Origin: Virgibacillus oceani
GTDB lineage: Bacteria > Bacillota > Bacilli > Bacillales > Amphibacillaceae
Length of the DNA stretch: 64,000 nucleotides
NCBI RefSeq assembly: GCF_014638995.1
Contig: NZ_BMFR01000001.1
Coordinates: forward strand, 310,001 to 374,000
Direction: 5' to 3'
Part shown: piece after piece, positions 1 to 7,818 of the stretch
Position numbering within the stretch: position 1 is the first letter of the stretch
Layout: every line of letters begins with the position of its first letter
Position numbers and translations under genes: made by a program
Notes under the pieces: model-generated
Databases searched by the model: none
Told to the model about the DNA's origin: nothing
The model's input: the letters and a program-made list of their open reading frames with translations, nothing else

Positions 1-289
1 AATAATAAATAGAATATAAAACAACAAGGGCACCTATACCGCTTATTAGCAGCACGAATAACAAACTAAGACCATCCAAGTAAAAGTCAAAGTTTATTCC
101 TAATGCCGGTATCCAATCAACGGTTTGGTTCACCGTCGTAAAATCAGAACCAACAAATTGTATGTAATATAGAAAAATAGCTAAAGGGATGAAAAATACA
201 AAGATTCCAGTATGTATTTTATCTTTGATTTTACTTATTAATGGAACGAAACATGCAAGTAGAAGTGGTATTAAAACTGTAAATATCAT
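1..289 (-). CDS. mrpA: Mrp-type Na+/H+ antiporter subunit A, N-terminal part
   Basis: The N-terminal 96 codons are visible; the gene runs off the left edge. The product is the large membrane subunit of the multisubunit Mrp (Mnh) cation/proton antiporter, which exports Na+ in exchange for protons at high pH or salt. The visible part has hydrophobic segments at about residues 1-17, 28-46 and 76-96, and the segment WIPALGINF (59-67) followed by YLDGLSLLF (70-78), which matches the start of MrpA/MnhA and related NADH dehydrogenase L-type subunits. An AGGAGG on the minus strand (301-306) lies 11 bp before the ATG at 289. A nearer ATG at 294 runs into a stop after two codons. The other mrp subunits should lie outside the window. 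Confidence 0.85.
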   Translation of the reverse strand, partial: MIFTVLIPLLLACFVPLISKIKDKIHTGIFVFFIPLAIFLYYIQFVGSDFTTVNQTVDWIPALGINFDFYLDGLSLLFVLLISGIGALVVLYSIYY

Positions 290-629
290 TTCATTGGATT
301 CCTCCTAGTAATAGAGTATGCGTTTTTAGATCATATATAATGACACTAGCTATGCTATATATGAAATGTATTTGAGGACTGATCAACTGAAACAAAATCC
401 GAGGATAAGGCACGTGGTTAGGAAATTAAACAGAAAGTTCCACTAGCCTAATGCAAAATCTTCTATGTATATTATATAGTTAAAAGTATGCTTCATAAAG
501 TTTTAATAAAAAGATTTTCAAAGGATAGCTTATCATATAATGGGGGCATAAAAAATAAAAAACCCCTATCATTCATAAAAATGACAAGAGTTAACAAAAT
601 GATACACGTTATTATGCTGCAAGGCTTCA

Positions 630-770
630 TTAACTAGAACACTTTATTTTATGTGTCAACGATCTTTTTTGAATTTCTTGCTCTATTAAGTAGAGAAAAT
701 CCGGGCTTAAATTTAATTCATTTGCTTTATAATAAGATTCTAATAATAATTCATCTGACAAATGCTCCAT
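630..770 (-). CDS. sda: Sporulation inhibitor Sda (46 aa)
   Basis: Sda is a small helical-hairpin protein that binds sporulation sensor histidine kinases (KinA, KinB) and blocks phosphorelay entry when replication is disturbed. The 46-residue product begins [20 protein letters not shown] and has the LSDELL...SY.KA.E.NL...F..LIE.EI..RSL pattern of B. subtilis Sda; family length is 46-52 aa. An AGGAGG-type ribosome site lies just upstream of the ATG at 770. It is divergent from yqeG, as in B. subtilis. DnaA boxes and a candidate promoter lie upstream (861-959 and 824-852), consistent with the known direct activation of sda by DnaA. Confidence 0.93.
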   Translation of the reverse strand: MEHLSDELLLESYYKANELNLSPDFLYLIEQEIQKRSLTHKIKCSS

Positions 771-823
771 AAAATTAAGCCTCCTATTAAATAGTTAAAT
801 CAAGTGTTTTTTAAGTTATTAAT

Positions 824-852
824 AATTTACCACGAATGAAATAGTAGAACAA
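824..852 (-). promoter_or_regulatory. Candidate SigA promoter of sda
   Basis: Read on the minus strand, TTGTTC (852-847), a 17-bp spacer and TAAATT (829-824) form a moderate SigA-type promoter about 55 bp before the sda start. The nearest DnaA box begins only 9 bp upstream of the -35, a position suited to an activator. Confidence 0.45.
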
Positions 853-860
853 GGTAGGAG

Positions 861-959
861 TTATCTACAATAGGGTGTAGATAACTTGTGTATAAAATAT
901 TTAAAACGACCATAGATGTTGATTTGAAAGTGTGGATATTGTTAATAAAGTTATCCACA
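861..959. promoter_or_regulatory. Cluster of four DnaA boxes between sda and yqeG
   Basis: A perfect DnaA box TTATCCACA lies at 951-959 on the plus strand. A one-mismatch box ATATCCACA lies on the minus strand at 939-931. TTATCTACA at 861-869 faces its own inverted copy at 884-876, giving two more one-mismatch boxes with a 6-bp gap. Four near-consensus 9-mers within 99 bp, directly upstream of sda, match the B. subtilis arrangement where DnaA binds and activates sda. The role here is inferred from that precedent. Confidence 0.8.
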
Positions 960-1208
960 GCGCAAAAATTGAAAGAATTTGTCGAACGGTTTTTCAAAAT
1001 AATACCTTTTCATTGCATATTTTTGAAAAGCTGACGTAAAAGGACAAATTTCAATTTTGCTTTATTATTGTACAAAGTTATTATAGGATTATGTATAATG
1101 AAACTTTGTTGTATTGTGTTCGTTTTATAGGATAACTAGTAAAAGATGATACCCATAAATCAACAGGTTGAAACGTACAGTTGAAAAGAAAATAATGAGG
1201 TGTGCCAG

Positions 1209-1724
1209 TTGTTAAAAAAGTTTTTGCCAAATGAACATGTGAAAAGTATTTTTGATATTCACCCGGACGCTTTAAAGCTAAAGGGCATAAAAGGGATTAT
1301 TACAGATTTGGACAACACGCTTGTTGCATGGGATGTAAAAGATGCAACACCGGAAATTGTTCAATGGTTTAAGTTAATGAAGGAACATGATATTAAAGTC
1401 ACGATCATTTCAAATAATAATCAGGAACGGGTGAAGTTTTTCTCCGAACCATTAGATACACCTTACGTATTCAGTGCGAGAAAACCGTTAAGCAAGGCTT
1501 TTAAAACGGCTGCAAAAGAAATGCATTTGAACAAGGACGAGATAGTTGTAATTGGCGATCAACTGCTGACAGATGTATTAGGTGGAAATTTTGCTGGATT
1601 TTACACAATCTTGGTTGTGCCAATTGTACAAACTGATGGCAAAATAACAAGAATTAACCGGAAAATAGAACGAAGAATTCTTAATTATATGCGAAGAAAA
1701 GGAAAAGTTACTTGGGAGGAATAA
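1209..1724 (+). CDS. yqeG: YqeG family HAD-type phosphatase
   Basis: Small HAD-superfamily hydrolase of the YqeG/PGP-like family, about 171 aa. Motif I is DLDNTLVAWD, motif II includes ISNNN and motif III/IV is GDQLLTDV, all in family order. Substrate unknown; related proteins dephosphorylate phosphatidylglycerophosphate, but that is only an analogy. A GTG at 1200 is in frame, but GAGGTG at 1197-1202 sits 6 bp before the TTG at 1209, and the family starts close to M(L/F)KKFLPNEHV, so TTG is preferred. It is first in the yqeG-yqeH-aroE operon and its stop overlaps the yqeH start by one base. Confidence 0.9.
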   Translation: MLKKFLPNEHVKSIFDIHPDALKLKGIKGIITDLDNTLVAWDVKDATPEIVQWFKLMKEHDIKVTIISNNNQERVKFFSEPLDTPYVFSARKPLSKAFKTAAKEMHLNKDEIVVIGDQLLTDVLGGNFAGFYTILVVPIVQTDGKITRINRKIERRILNYMRRKGKVTWEE

Positions 1725-2824
1725 TGTTGGAAAAGTTAAACTGTCAAGGATGTGGTGTACAGATCCAAACATCCAAACCGAAAGAACTCGGCTATACACC
1801 AAGTTCAGCACTTACGAAAGAAACGGTTTTGTGTCAACGCTGCTTTAGGCTGAAGCATTATAATGAAATACAGGCAGTGTCGGTTACAGATGATGAATTT
1901 TTAGAAATGGTTAGCGAAATTAGAGATACCGATAGCTTAGTTGTTCACATAATCGATATATTTGATGTGAATGGAAGTTTAGTAAAAAGTTTGCCAAGAA
2001 TTACGAGAGACAATCCAATTTTGCTGGTTGGGAACAAAATGGATCTGCTGCCGAAATCAACAAACAATCGGAAACTGATGCAATGGCTTCGTTCACAAGC
2101 AAAGGATGCGGGAATGAATGTTTCGGACGTTTATCTGATTTCTTCTGTAAAAGGGCATGGTCTGGATGAATTAAAACAAGCGATTGAGAGATATAGGGAT
2201 AATCAGGATGTATACATTGTAGGGACTACAAATGTGGGGAAATCAACTTTAATTAATCGATTAATTAAAGATTCATCTGGTGTAAAAGATGTAATCACAA
2301 CATCTTATTTCCCGGGAACGACACTTGGTTTTATTGAAATACCATTAGATAATGATACAGCGTTAATTGATACACCTGGTATAGTTAATAAGCAGCAGAT
2401 TGCACATTATATATCTGATAAAGATTTAAAAGTAATTACACCAAATAAAGAAATTAAACCACGAATTTATCAGATAAATAGTAAACAGTCCTTATTTTTC
2501 GGTGGACTTGGTCGATTAGATTTTGTGAAAGGTGATAAACAGTCATTTGTTTGTTATTTTTCAAACCAGTTACCAATTCATCGGACAAAGCTGGACAATG
2601 CTGATAAGCTATATGCCGAACATAAAGGAGAGCTGCTGTCACCACCGAGTCAGGAGACTTTAGAATTGCTTCCTGAACTGAGGGAAAGTACTTTTCGTAT
2701 AAATAATGAAAAAGCCGATATTGTATTTCCTGGACTTGGCTGGGTAAGCGTAAGTGGTGACATTACGGTGACTGCACACAGTCCTAAAGGTGTAGCGGTT
2801 TCTATACGAAAGGCTATAATATAG
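1724..2824 (+). CDS. yqeH: Ribosome biogenesis GTPase YqeH
   Basis: Circularly permuted GTPase needed for 30S subunit assembly; 366 aa, the usual length. An N-terminal zinc finger has CQGC (C7, C10) and CQRC (C37, C40). The permuted G motifs follow: NKMD (G4) comes before the P-loop GTTNVGKST (G1), then DTPG (G3). The C-terminal third is the family's RNA-binding region. The ATG at 1724 overlaps the yqeG stop (TAATG) and has GGGAGGA upstream. Translational coupling with yqeG is likely. Confidence 0.96.
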   Translation: MLEKLNCQGCGVQIQTSKPKELGYTPSSALTKETVLCQRCFRLKHYNEIQAVSVTDDEFLEMVSEIRDTDSLVVHIIDIFDVNGSLVKSLPRITRDNPILLVGNKMDLLPKSTNNRKLMQWLRSQAKDAGMNVSDVYLISSVKGHGLDELKQAIERYRDNQDVYIVGTTNVGKSTLINRLIKDSSGVKDVITTSYFPGTTLGFIEIPLDNDTALIDTPGIVNKQQIAHYISDKDLKVITPNKEIKPRIYQINSKQSLFFGGLGRLDFVKGDKQSFVCYFSNQLPIHRTKLDNADKLYAEHKGELLSPPSQETLELLPELRESTFRINNEKADIVFPGLGWVSVSGDITVTAHSPKGVAVSIRKAII

Positions 2825-2844
2825 AATTTTTGGGGGGGATACCG

Positions 2845-3690
2845 ATGAATTATCAATTTGCATTAATTGGTTTTCCAATAAAGCATTCTTTATCGCCATG
2901 GATACACGAACAATTTTTAAAAAAGTCTGGTTTGAATGGTACTTATTCGATTATTGAAATAGATCCCAATGAGCCATTAGATGAAACAGTAAGAGAGTTA
3001 AAAAATAGTCAAATCAACGGGTTCAACGTCACCGTTCCATATAAAAAGCGAATTATTCCTTATCTGGATGAATTGGATGAACAGGCAATGGAAATTGGTG
3101 CAGTAAATACTGTCGTAAATAGAAATGGCAAATGGATTGGGTATAATACGGATGGAAGTGGATATGTACGTGCATTTGAAAATAAATATCCAGGGATCAT
3201 ATCCAACCCGAAGTATAAAATACTATTAATTGGTGCTGGTGGTGCTGCGAGAGGGATTTATTACGCATTAACTGCTGCCGGATGTCAGCGTATCGATATT
3301 GCAAACCGTACGAAGTCAAGTGCTGAAGAAATAGCTTCTTTGAAAAAAGACTCAACAAAGACATCCCTTTTAACAATTGAAAAGGCTGAAGCGGCATTTG
3401 ATTATTATGATATTGTTATTCAAACAACATCTGTTGGTATGAAGCCCTATCACGAGAAATGCATTGTAAACATTGATCGGGTTAAGGCCGGCAGTGTCGT
3501 TAGTGATATCGTCTATCAGCCAATAAAGACTGCCTTTTTACAGCAGGCTGAGCAATTAGGTGCAAGGATACATTATGGACATACGATGCTACTCTATCAG
3601 GCACAATACGCATTTGAAATATGGACAAACCACTATGTATCCATTGATGAAATGGATAATGAACTACGGGAGATTTTGGAAGGAAGGTAA
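2845..3690 (+). CDS. aroE: Shikimate dehydrogenase
   Basis: Cytoplasmic NADPH-dependent reduction of 3-dehydroshikimate to shikimate in aromatic amino acid synthesis. The 281-aa product has the substrate-site signature GFPIKHSLSPWIHE near the N-terminus, the NVTVPYKKRI loop carrying the catalytic lysine, EIGAVNTV, and a glycine-rich nucleotide loop LLIGAGGAARGI at about residue 128. The ATG at 2845 follows a GGGGGGA ribosome site; an earlier in-frame start at 2830 lies before that site and is rejected. It is embedded in the yqeG-yqeM operon, as in B. subtilis. Confidence 0.97.
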   Translation: MNYQFALIGFPIKHSLSPWIHEQFLKKSGLNGTYSIIEIDPNEPLDETVRELKNSQINGFNVTVPYKKRIIPYLDELDEQAMEIGAVNTVVNRNGKWIGYNTDGSGYVRAFENKYPGIISNPKYKILLIGAGGAARGIYYALTAAGCQRIDIANRTKSSAEEIASLKKDSTKTSLLTIEKAEAAFDYYDIVIQTTSVGMKPYHEKCIVNIDRVKAGSVVSDIVYQPIKTAFLQQAEQLGARIHYGHTMLLYQAQYAFEIWTNHYVSIDEMDNELREILEGR

Positions 3691-3696
3691 TAGAAA

Positions 3697-3987
3697 ATGT
3701 TAACAGGTAAACAAAAACGTTATCTACGTTCAGAAGCACACCATTTAAAGCCGATATTTCAGGTAGGCAAAACGGGTGTTAATGAAAATATGGTCGGACA
3801 AATAAACGATGCTTTGGAAAAGCGGGAATTAATTAAGGTAAGTATTTTACAAAATTGCCTTGAGGATAAAGATGATGTTGCAGCACAATTAGCAGCAGGA
3901 ACTAATGCAGAAATTGTGCAGATCATTGGAAATAATATTGTTTTGTATAAGGAGTCAAGGGAAAACAAAAACATTGAATTACCTTAA
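3697..3987 (+). CDS. yhbY: Ribosome assembly RNA-binding protein YhbY (YqeI)
   Basis: A 96-aa single CRM-domain RNA-binding protein associated with large-subunit assembly. It starts MLTGKQKRYLRSEAHHLKP and has the conserved QVGKTGVNENMVGQINDALEKRELIKV block, with the GKxG loop contacting RNA. An AAGGAAGGTAA ribosome site precedes the ATG 6 bp after aroE, so the genes are cotranscribed. The 114-bp gap before nadD contains possible weak promoter sequence but no clear terminator. Confidence 0.95.
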   Translation: MLTGKQKRYLRSEAHHLKPIFQVGKTGVNENMVGQINDALEKRELIKVSILQNCLEDKDDVAAQLAAGTNAEIVQIIGNNIVLYKESRENKNIELP

Positions 3988-4101
3988 AAATGGATTGACA
4001 CTATGCCTTCAAATAATTAACTTTGAAATACTTTTTTAGTTAATCTTTTAGGTCCTGTGACTTTTTGGCAATGTTTGACACAATAGAAAAAGGAGTTTGT
4101 T

Positions 4102-4671
4102 ATGAAACGTGTTGGGATTTTGGGTGGAACATTTGATCCTCCTCACTTAGGACATTTAGTCATTGCCGAAGAAGTAAGGATTGCACTTCTTTTGGATGAG
4201 GTATGGTTTATCCCGTCATATGAACCACCCCATAAGGAAAAAGCAAGAACAAGCTCTCTAGATCGAATCGCAATGGTTAACCTGGCAATAGATCATAACG
4301 AAGCTTTTAAACTAAATACTATTGAGGTTGAGCGTTTAGGTAAATCCTATACGTTTGATACGATAAGAGCTTTAAATGATGCATACCCGGACATCGACTT
4401 TTACTTTATTATCGGTGCCGACATGGTTGAGTATTTACCACATTGGAATCGGATTAATGACTTAATAGAAATTGTAAATTTTGTTGGGGTTAAACGAACT
4501 GGGTACAATTTAAATACGGATTATCCGATTCAGAAAATAGACATACCGATGATCGATATTTCATCTACTTTAATAAGGAACCGCATTTTAACAAAAAAAT
4601 CAATCCGATATTTAGTTCCGCAAGATGTGGAAGCATTCATTAAGGGGAAAAGGCTGTATGAAAATAAATGA
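4102..4671 (+). CDS. nadD: Nicotinate-nucleotide adenylyltransferase
   Basis: Transfers AMP from ATP to nicotinate mononucleotide, giving deamido-NAD. The 189-aa product has the nucleotidyltransferase signature GGTFDPPHLGHLVIAEE at the N-terminus, with the HxGH motif, and the C-terminal ISSTLIRNRI motif (the ISSTxIR phosphate-binding loop). An AAAAGGAG site precedes the ATG. Its 3' end overlaps yqeK by 14 bp, implying coupled translation. B. subtilis has the same order (yqeI-nadD-yqeK). Confidence 0.97.
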   Translation: MKRVGILGGTFDPPHLGHLVIAEEVRIALLLDEVWFIPSYEPPHKEKARTSSLDRIAMVNLAIDHNEAFKLNTIEVERLGKSYTFDTIRALNDAYPDIDFYFIIGADMVEYLPHWNRINDLIEIVNFVGVKRTGYNLNTDYPIQKIDIPMIDISSTLIRNRILTKKSIRYLVPQDVEAFIKGKRLYENK

Positions 4672-5230
4672 AGCTGTTATAGCTGTTCAGCAGCAATTGA
4701 CGGAAAAAAGGTTTAAACATACGTTACGGGTTGCTGAAACTGCTGTAATTCTTGCAAAAAAAAATAATATATCCGAGGAAAAAGCTGAGCTTGCCGCAGT
4801 TTTACATGATTATGCAAAATTTCGCCCGCTGGATGAAATGAAAAGGCGAATCCTAACAAGTTCTCTGCCGAATGATTTATTACAATACCATCATGAATTA
4901 TGGCATGCGCCTGTTGGAGCTGTAATGGTAATGGAAGAGCATGGTGTAACAGACAGGGAAGTACTAGGTGCAATCCATTATCACACGACAGGAAGGGCAC
5001 ATATGAATGGGTTGGAAAAGGTAATCTTTTTGGCCGATTATATTGAACCAGGAAGATCGTTCCCTGGGCTTGAGGATGTCCGTGAAATGGCACAGGTAGA
5101 TTTAGATCATGCCTGCTGGCTGACGTTAAGAAATACAATTAATTTTCTGATGGGTAATAAATCCCGAATTTATCCAGATACTTTTCATGCATATAATGAT
5201 TTAACGACAAGTTTAAATGGAGGTAACTAA
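4658..5230 (+). CDS. yqeK: HD-domain hydrolase YqeK (Ap4A hydrolase family)
   Basis: 190-aa HD-domain metal-dependent hydrolase. YqeK-family enzymes cleave diadenosine tetraphosphate symmetrically to two ADP. The metal-binding pattern is visible: an N-terminal RFKHTLRVAETA histidine, then VLHDYAKF (the HD pair), then a paired-histidine HYHTTG motif and LADYIEPGR. The start at 4658 is chosen because AAGGGGAAAAGG lies just upstream within nadD and the family begins MKINEAV-like; longer in-frame starts lie inside nadD with no ribosome site. It is followed directly by rsfS. Confidence 0.92.
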   Translation: MKINEAVIAVQQQLTEKRFKHTLRVAETAVILAKKNNISEEKAELAAVLHDYAKFRPLDEMKRRILTSSLPNDLLQYHHELWHAPVGAVMVMEEHGVTDREVLGAIHYHTTGRAHMNGLEKVIFLADYIEPGRSFPGLEDVREMAQVDLDHACWLTLRNTINFLMGNKSRIYPDTFHAYNDLTTSLNGGN

Positions 5231-5233
5231 TTG

Positions 5234-5590
5234 ATGGAAACAATGGAGATTATTGAAACAATTGCAGAAGCGTGTGATGATAAACGTGCAGAAGATATTA
5301 TTGCATTAGATATGAAAGAGGTATCATTAGTTGCGGATTATTTTTTAATTTGTCATGGCTCAAACGAACGACAAGTTCAAGCAATAGCAAGGGCGATAAA
5401 AGATGCTGTTGAAGAAAACGGTATAGCCATTAAACGACTTGAGGGCTTTGAACAGGCTAGATGGGTTTTAGTTGATGCTGGAGATGTAGTTTGTCATGTA
5501 TTTCATAAAGATGAACGATCCTACTACAATTTGGAACGTCTCTGGGGAGATGCCTCCAGGGTAGATTTAAGCATTGGGCAAGAAGGTTGA
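5234..5590 (+). CDS. rsfS: Ribosomal silencing factor RsfS
   Basis: Iojap/RsfS protein, 118 aa, which binds ribosomal protein L14 (uL14) and blocks subunit joining under starvation. Conserved features are VSLVADYFLICHGSNERQVQAIA in the core and RLEGFEQARWVLVDAGDVVCHVF, ending with ERSYYNLERLWGDA. GGAGGT at 5219-5224 is 9 bp before the ATG at 5234. A TTG three bases earlier and an ATG at 5243 are in frame and cannot be excluded. It starts right after the yqeK stop. Confidence 0.95.
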   Translation: METMEIIETIAEACDDKRAEDIIALDMKEVSLVADYFLICHGSNERQVQAIARAIKDAVEENGIAIKRLEGFEQARWVLVDAGDVVCHVFHKDERSYYNLERLWGDASRVDLSIGQEG

Positions 5591-5594
5591 CAAT

Positions 5595-6350
5595 ATGGCA
5601 TATCAGCAAATGGCAAATTTGTACGATCAGCTTATGGGTGACGCTCCCTATGATCAATGGCTGGCTTTTACAGAAGAAATTTTCCGGCAATCTGGTAAAA
5701 CAATTCAACATGTAGCAGATCTTGGCTGTGGAACTGGCCAATTAACTACTCGACTTGCCGGCGCCGGCTTTGACACTATAGGGGTAGACTATTCGGAGGA
5801 TATGCTGAGCTATGCACAACAACGATCAAGTCAGGAAAATTTGACAATTCAATGGATCCATCAAGATTTACGGGAGCTGGAAGGATTAACGAATCTCGAT
5901 GCGGTTGTGAGCTATTGTGATGTGATTAATTATATAACATCAATTGAAGAGCTATCCAAGGTATTTTGTAATATACATGGGATGTTAAAGCCTAAAGGGA
6001 TATTTATTTTTGATGTACATTCGATATTTCACGTTCAAAACAATTTTGTTCAGCAAACCTTTGCTGATGTAAACGATGATATATCCTATATTTGGTTTTG
6101 CACTGCCGGTGATGACATTGGTGAAATGTACCATGACTTAACGTTCTTTGTTGCGGATGGGGATAAGTTTGCCCGATTTGAGGAAGCACATCACCAGCAG
6201 ACATATTCTATTGAAGTATATAAAAGTTTATTAACAGATGCCGGATTCGAAAATATAAATTTGTATGGCGATTTTTCTTTAAAAAAGGAAAGTGTATACG
6301 ATGGGACAGAAAGAATCTTTTTTGTTTGTGAAAAAAGATCGGGAAAATAA
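5595..6350 (+). CDS. yqeM: Class I SAM-dependent methyltransferase YqeM
   Basis: 251-aa methyltransferase with the SAM-binding motif I VADLGCGTGQLT at about residue 39, an acidic motif II (GVDYSEDML) and a YCDVINYI stretch in the motif IV position. Substrate is unknown; the family sits beside rsfS in many Bacillaceae, so a role in translation is plausible but inferred. The ATG at 5595 follows AGAAGG; the upstream in-frame start at 5574 lies inside rsfS. A terminator overlaps its 3' end, closing the operon. No comER follows it, unlike B. subtilis. Confidence 0.88.
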   Translation: MAYQQMANLYDQLMGDAPYDQWLAFTEEIFRQSGKTIQHVADLGCGTGQLTTRLAGAGFDTIGVDYSEDMLSYAQQRSSQENLTIQWIHQDLRELEGLTNLDAVVSYCDVINYITSIEELSKVFCNIHGMLKPKGIFIFDVHSIFHVQNNFVQQTFADVNDDISYIWFCTAGDDIGEMYHDLTFFVADGDKFARFEEAHHQQTYSIEVYKSLLTDAGFENINLYGDFSLKKESVYDGTERIFFVCEKRSGK

Positions 6351-6372
6351 AACTTTCCCGATCTAATTTTTT
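6336..6372 (+). terminator. Intrinsic terminator of the yqeG-yqeM operon
   Basis: Inverted arms AGATCGGGAAA (6336-6346) and TTTCCCGATCT (6354-6364), an 11-bp perfect stem followed by a T-rich run. The 5' arm contains the end of yqeM and its stop codon. Confidence 0.9.
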
Positions 6373-6469
6373 TGACAAGGAATTTTTAAATTAATGTCGA
6401 ATTATAGTATATAATACCTCGTTTTATGATTTTTTCTCCGTTTTATACTTCAGGCAAGGATGTGATACG

Positions 6470-7063
6470 ATGATAGTTGAACTGCTGAAAAAAAGTATGT
6501 TCTTTATATTAATTGGCGCTGGAATCATTATTTTTTTCTTCATAGGTAATGATGATAGCAAGGGCAGTACCGATTCTCCTTCCAATTTCACCTCTACTAT
6601 CGATACTCAAAAAACTGCTCCCCAAAATGATGAAAAAGATGAAGGTTACGCCATTGTAGATGTAAAGGGTGAAATTCTTAAGCCAGGTGTATATGAAATA
6701 AGTTCCGATTCTCGTGTGAATGATGTAATAAAGATGGCAGGAGGTTTTACGGAACAGGCTGATCAAACAATGGTGAATCTTGCTCAAAAAGTTCAAGACG
6801 AAATGATTATTCTGATTCCAAAAATAGGAGAAATAGAGTCAAATACTAGCGAAGGGCAAAATACAAGCAAAAAAATAAGACTTAATTATGCCACACAAGA
6901 AGAAATAGAAAGCTTAAATGGAATTGGTCCGTCAAAAGCGCAGGCAATTCTTCAGTATCGTGAGGAAAATGGATTGTTCCAAACAGCTGATGATTTGCTA
7001 AATGTACCAGGGATTGGGGCCAAAACACTTGAGAACTTGAAAGAGGATATTCAGGTACCATAA
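6470..7063 (+). CDS. comEA: Competence protein ComEA, membrane-anchored DNA receptor
   Basis: Binds double-stranded DNA outside the membrane during transformation. The 197-aa product has a single N-terminal membrane anchor (about residues 10-26), an acidic and polar linker, an SLBB domain (about 60-120; VDVKGEILKPGVYEI, then VNDVIKMAGGF), and a C-terminal tandem helix-hairpin-helix domain (about 137-197; LNGIGPSKAQAIL and VPGIGAKTLENL) that contacts DNA. Length and order match B. subtilis ComEA. It opens comEA-comEB-comEC. I see no clear ComK box. Confidence 0.96.
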   Translation: MIVELLKKSMFFILIGAGIIIFFFIGNDDSKGSTDSPSNFTSTIDTQKTAPQNDEKDEGYAIVDVKGEILKPGVYEISSDSRVNDVIKMAGGFTEQADQTMVNLAQKVQDEMIILIPKIGEIESNTSEGQNTSKKIRLNYATQEEIESLNGIGPSKAQAILQYREENGLFQTADDLLNVPGIGAKTLENLKEDIQVP

Positions 7064-7125
7064 ATTGACGAAAAATAATATCTCAATGTAAACTTAATAA
7101 AAGAATAATAAAGGGGCTTTATGAC

Positions 7126-7689
7126 ATGGAAAGGATTTCTTGGGATCAATATTTTATGGCTCAGAGTCATTTGTTAGCATTAAGAAGTACTTGTACCAGG
7201 TTAATGGTCGGAGCAACGATAGTTAGAGATAAACGTATTATTGCAGGTGGATATAATGGGAGCGTGTCTGGAAGTGTGCATTGCATTGATGAAGGCTGTT
7301 ATGTAATCGATGGACATTGTGTTCGTACAGTTCATGCAGAGGCGAATGCATTATTGCAATGTGCAAAATTTGGCGTTCCAACGGATGGAGCAGAAATATA
7401 TGTAACCCATTTTCCCTGTCTTCAATGCTGTAAACAAATCATCCAAAGCGGAATTCAAACGGTATATTATGCAGCAGATTATAAAAATCATCCATATGCA
7501 GAAGAGTTATTCAAAGAAGCAGGAGTAAAAACGCAAAAAGTGGAATTAAATGACTTGGCGATTGATTTGGAATATGAAGCAAAAGCAGAATTTGTAAAAG
7601 ACCTGTTAGACCAATTGGATTCTTCAGGATCCGACAATGAGCAGGTTAGAGTGCTTAGACAAGAAGCAAAACATTTATTTAAAGTTTAA
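7126..7689 (+). CDS. comEB: ComE operon protein 2, dCMP deaminase family
   Basis: 187-aa zinc-dependent deoxycytidylate deaminase-like protein. The catalytic HAE motif (VHAEANALLQC) and the zinc ligands PCLQC are intact, so activity is likely. In B. subtilis comEB sits between comEA and comEC but is not strictly required for DNA uptake; recycling of nucleotides from incoming DNA is one suggestion. The ATG at 7126 follows AAAGGGGC. The 129-bp gap to comEC holds no recognised feature. Confidence 0.95.
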   Translation: MERISWDQYFMAQSHLLALRSTCTRLMVGATIVRDKRIIAGGYNGSVSGSVHCIDEGCYVIDGHCVRTVHAEANALLQCAKFGVPTDGAEIYVTHFPCLQCCKQIIQSGIQTVYYAADYKNHPYAEELFKEAGVKTQKVELNDLAIDLEYEAKAEFVKDLLDQLDSSGSDNEQVRVLRQEAKHLFKV

Positions 7690-7818
7690 GCATTCGTAAA
7701 TGTTATATCTTTTTCTACGCATTTTCCTTAAAATGGAATAATTACTTCGCATTTAATGATTTTAAGAATAATTTTAGGAACAGTAAAAATTAAATACTAA
7801 TGGTAAGGTGAGTTTTCA

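Noticed and set aside
4713..5138. 141-codon open frame on the minus strand inside yqeK and rsfS
   Set aside because: Fully antisense to a well-supported HD-domain gene, rich in His/Leu/Gln in a shadow-like pattern, no ribosome site.
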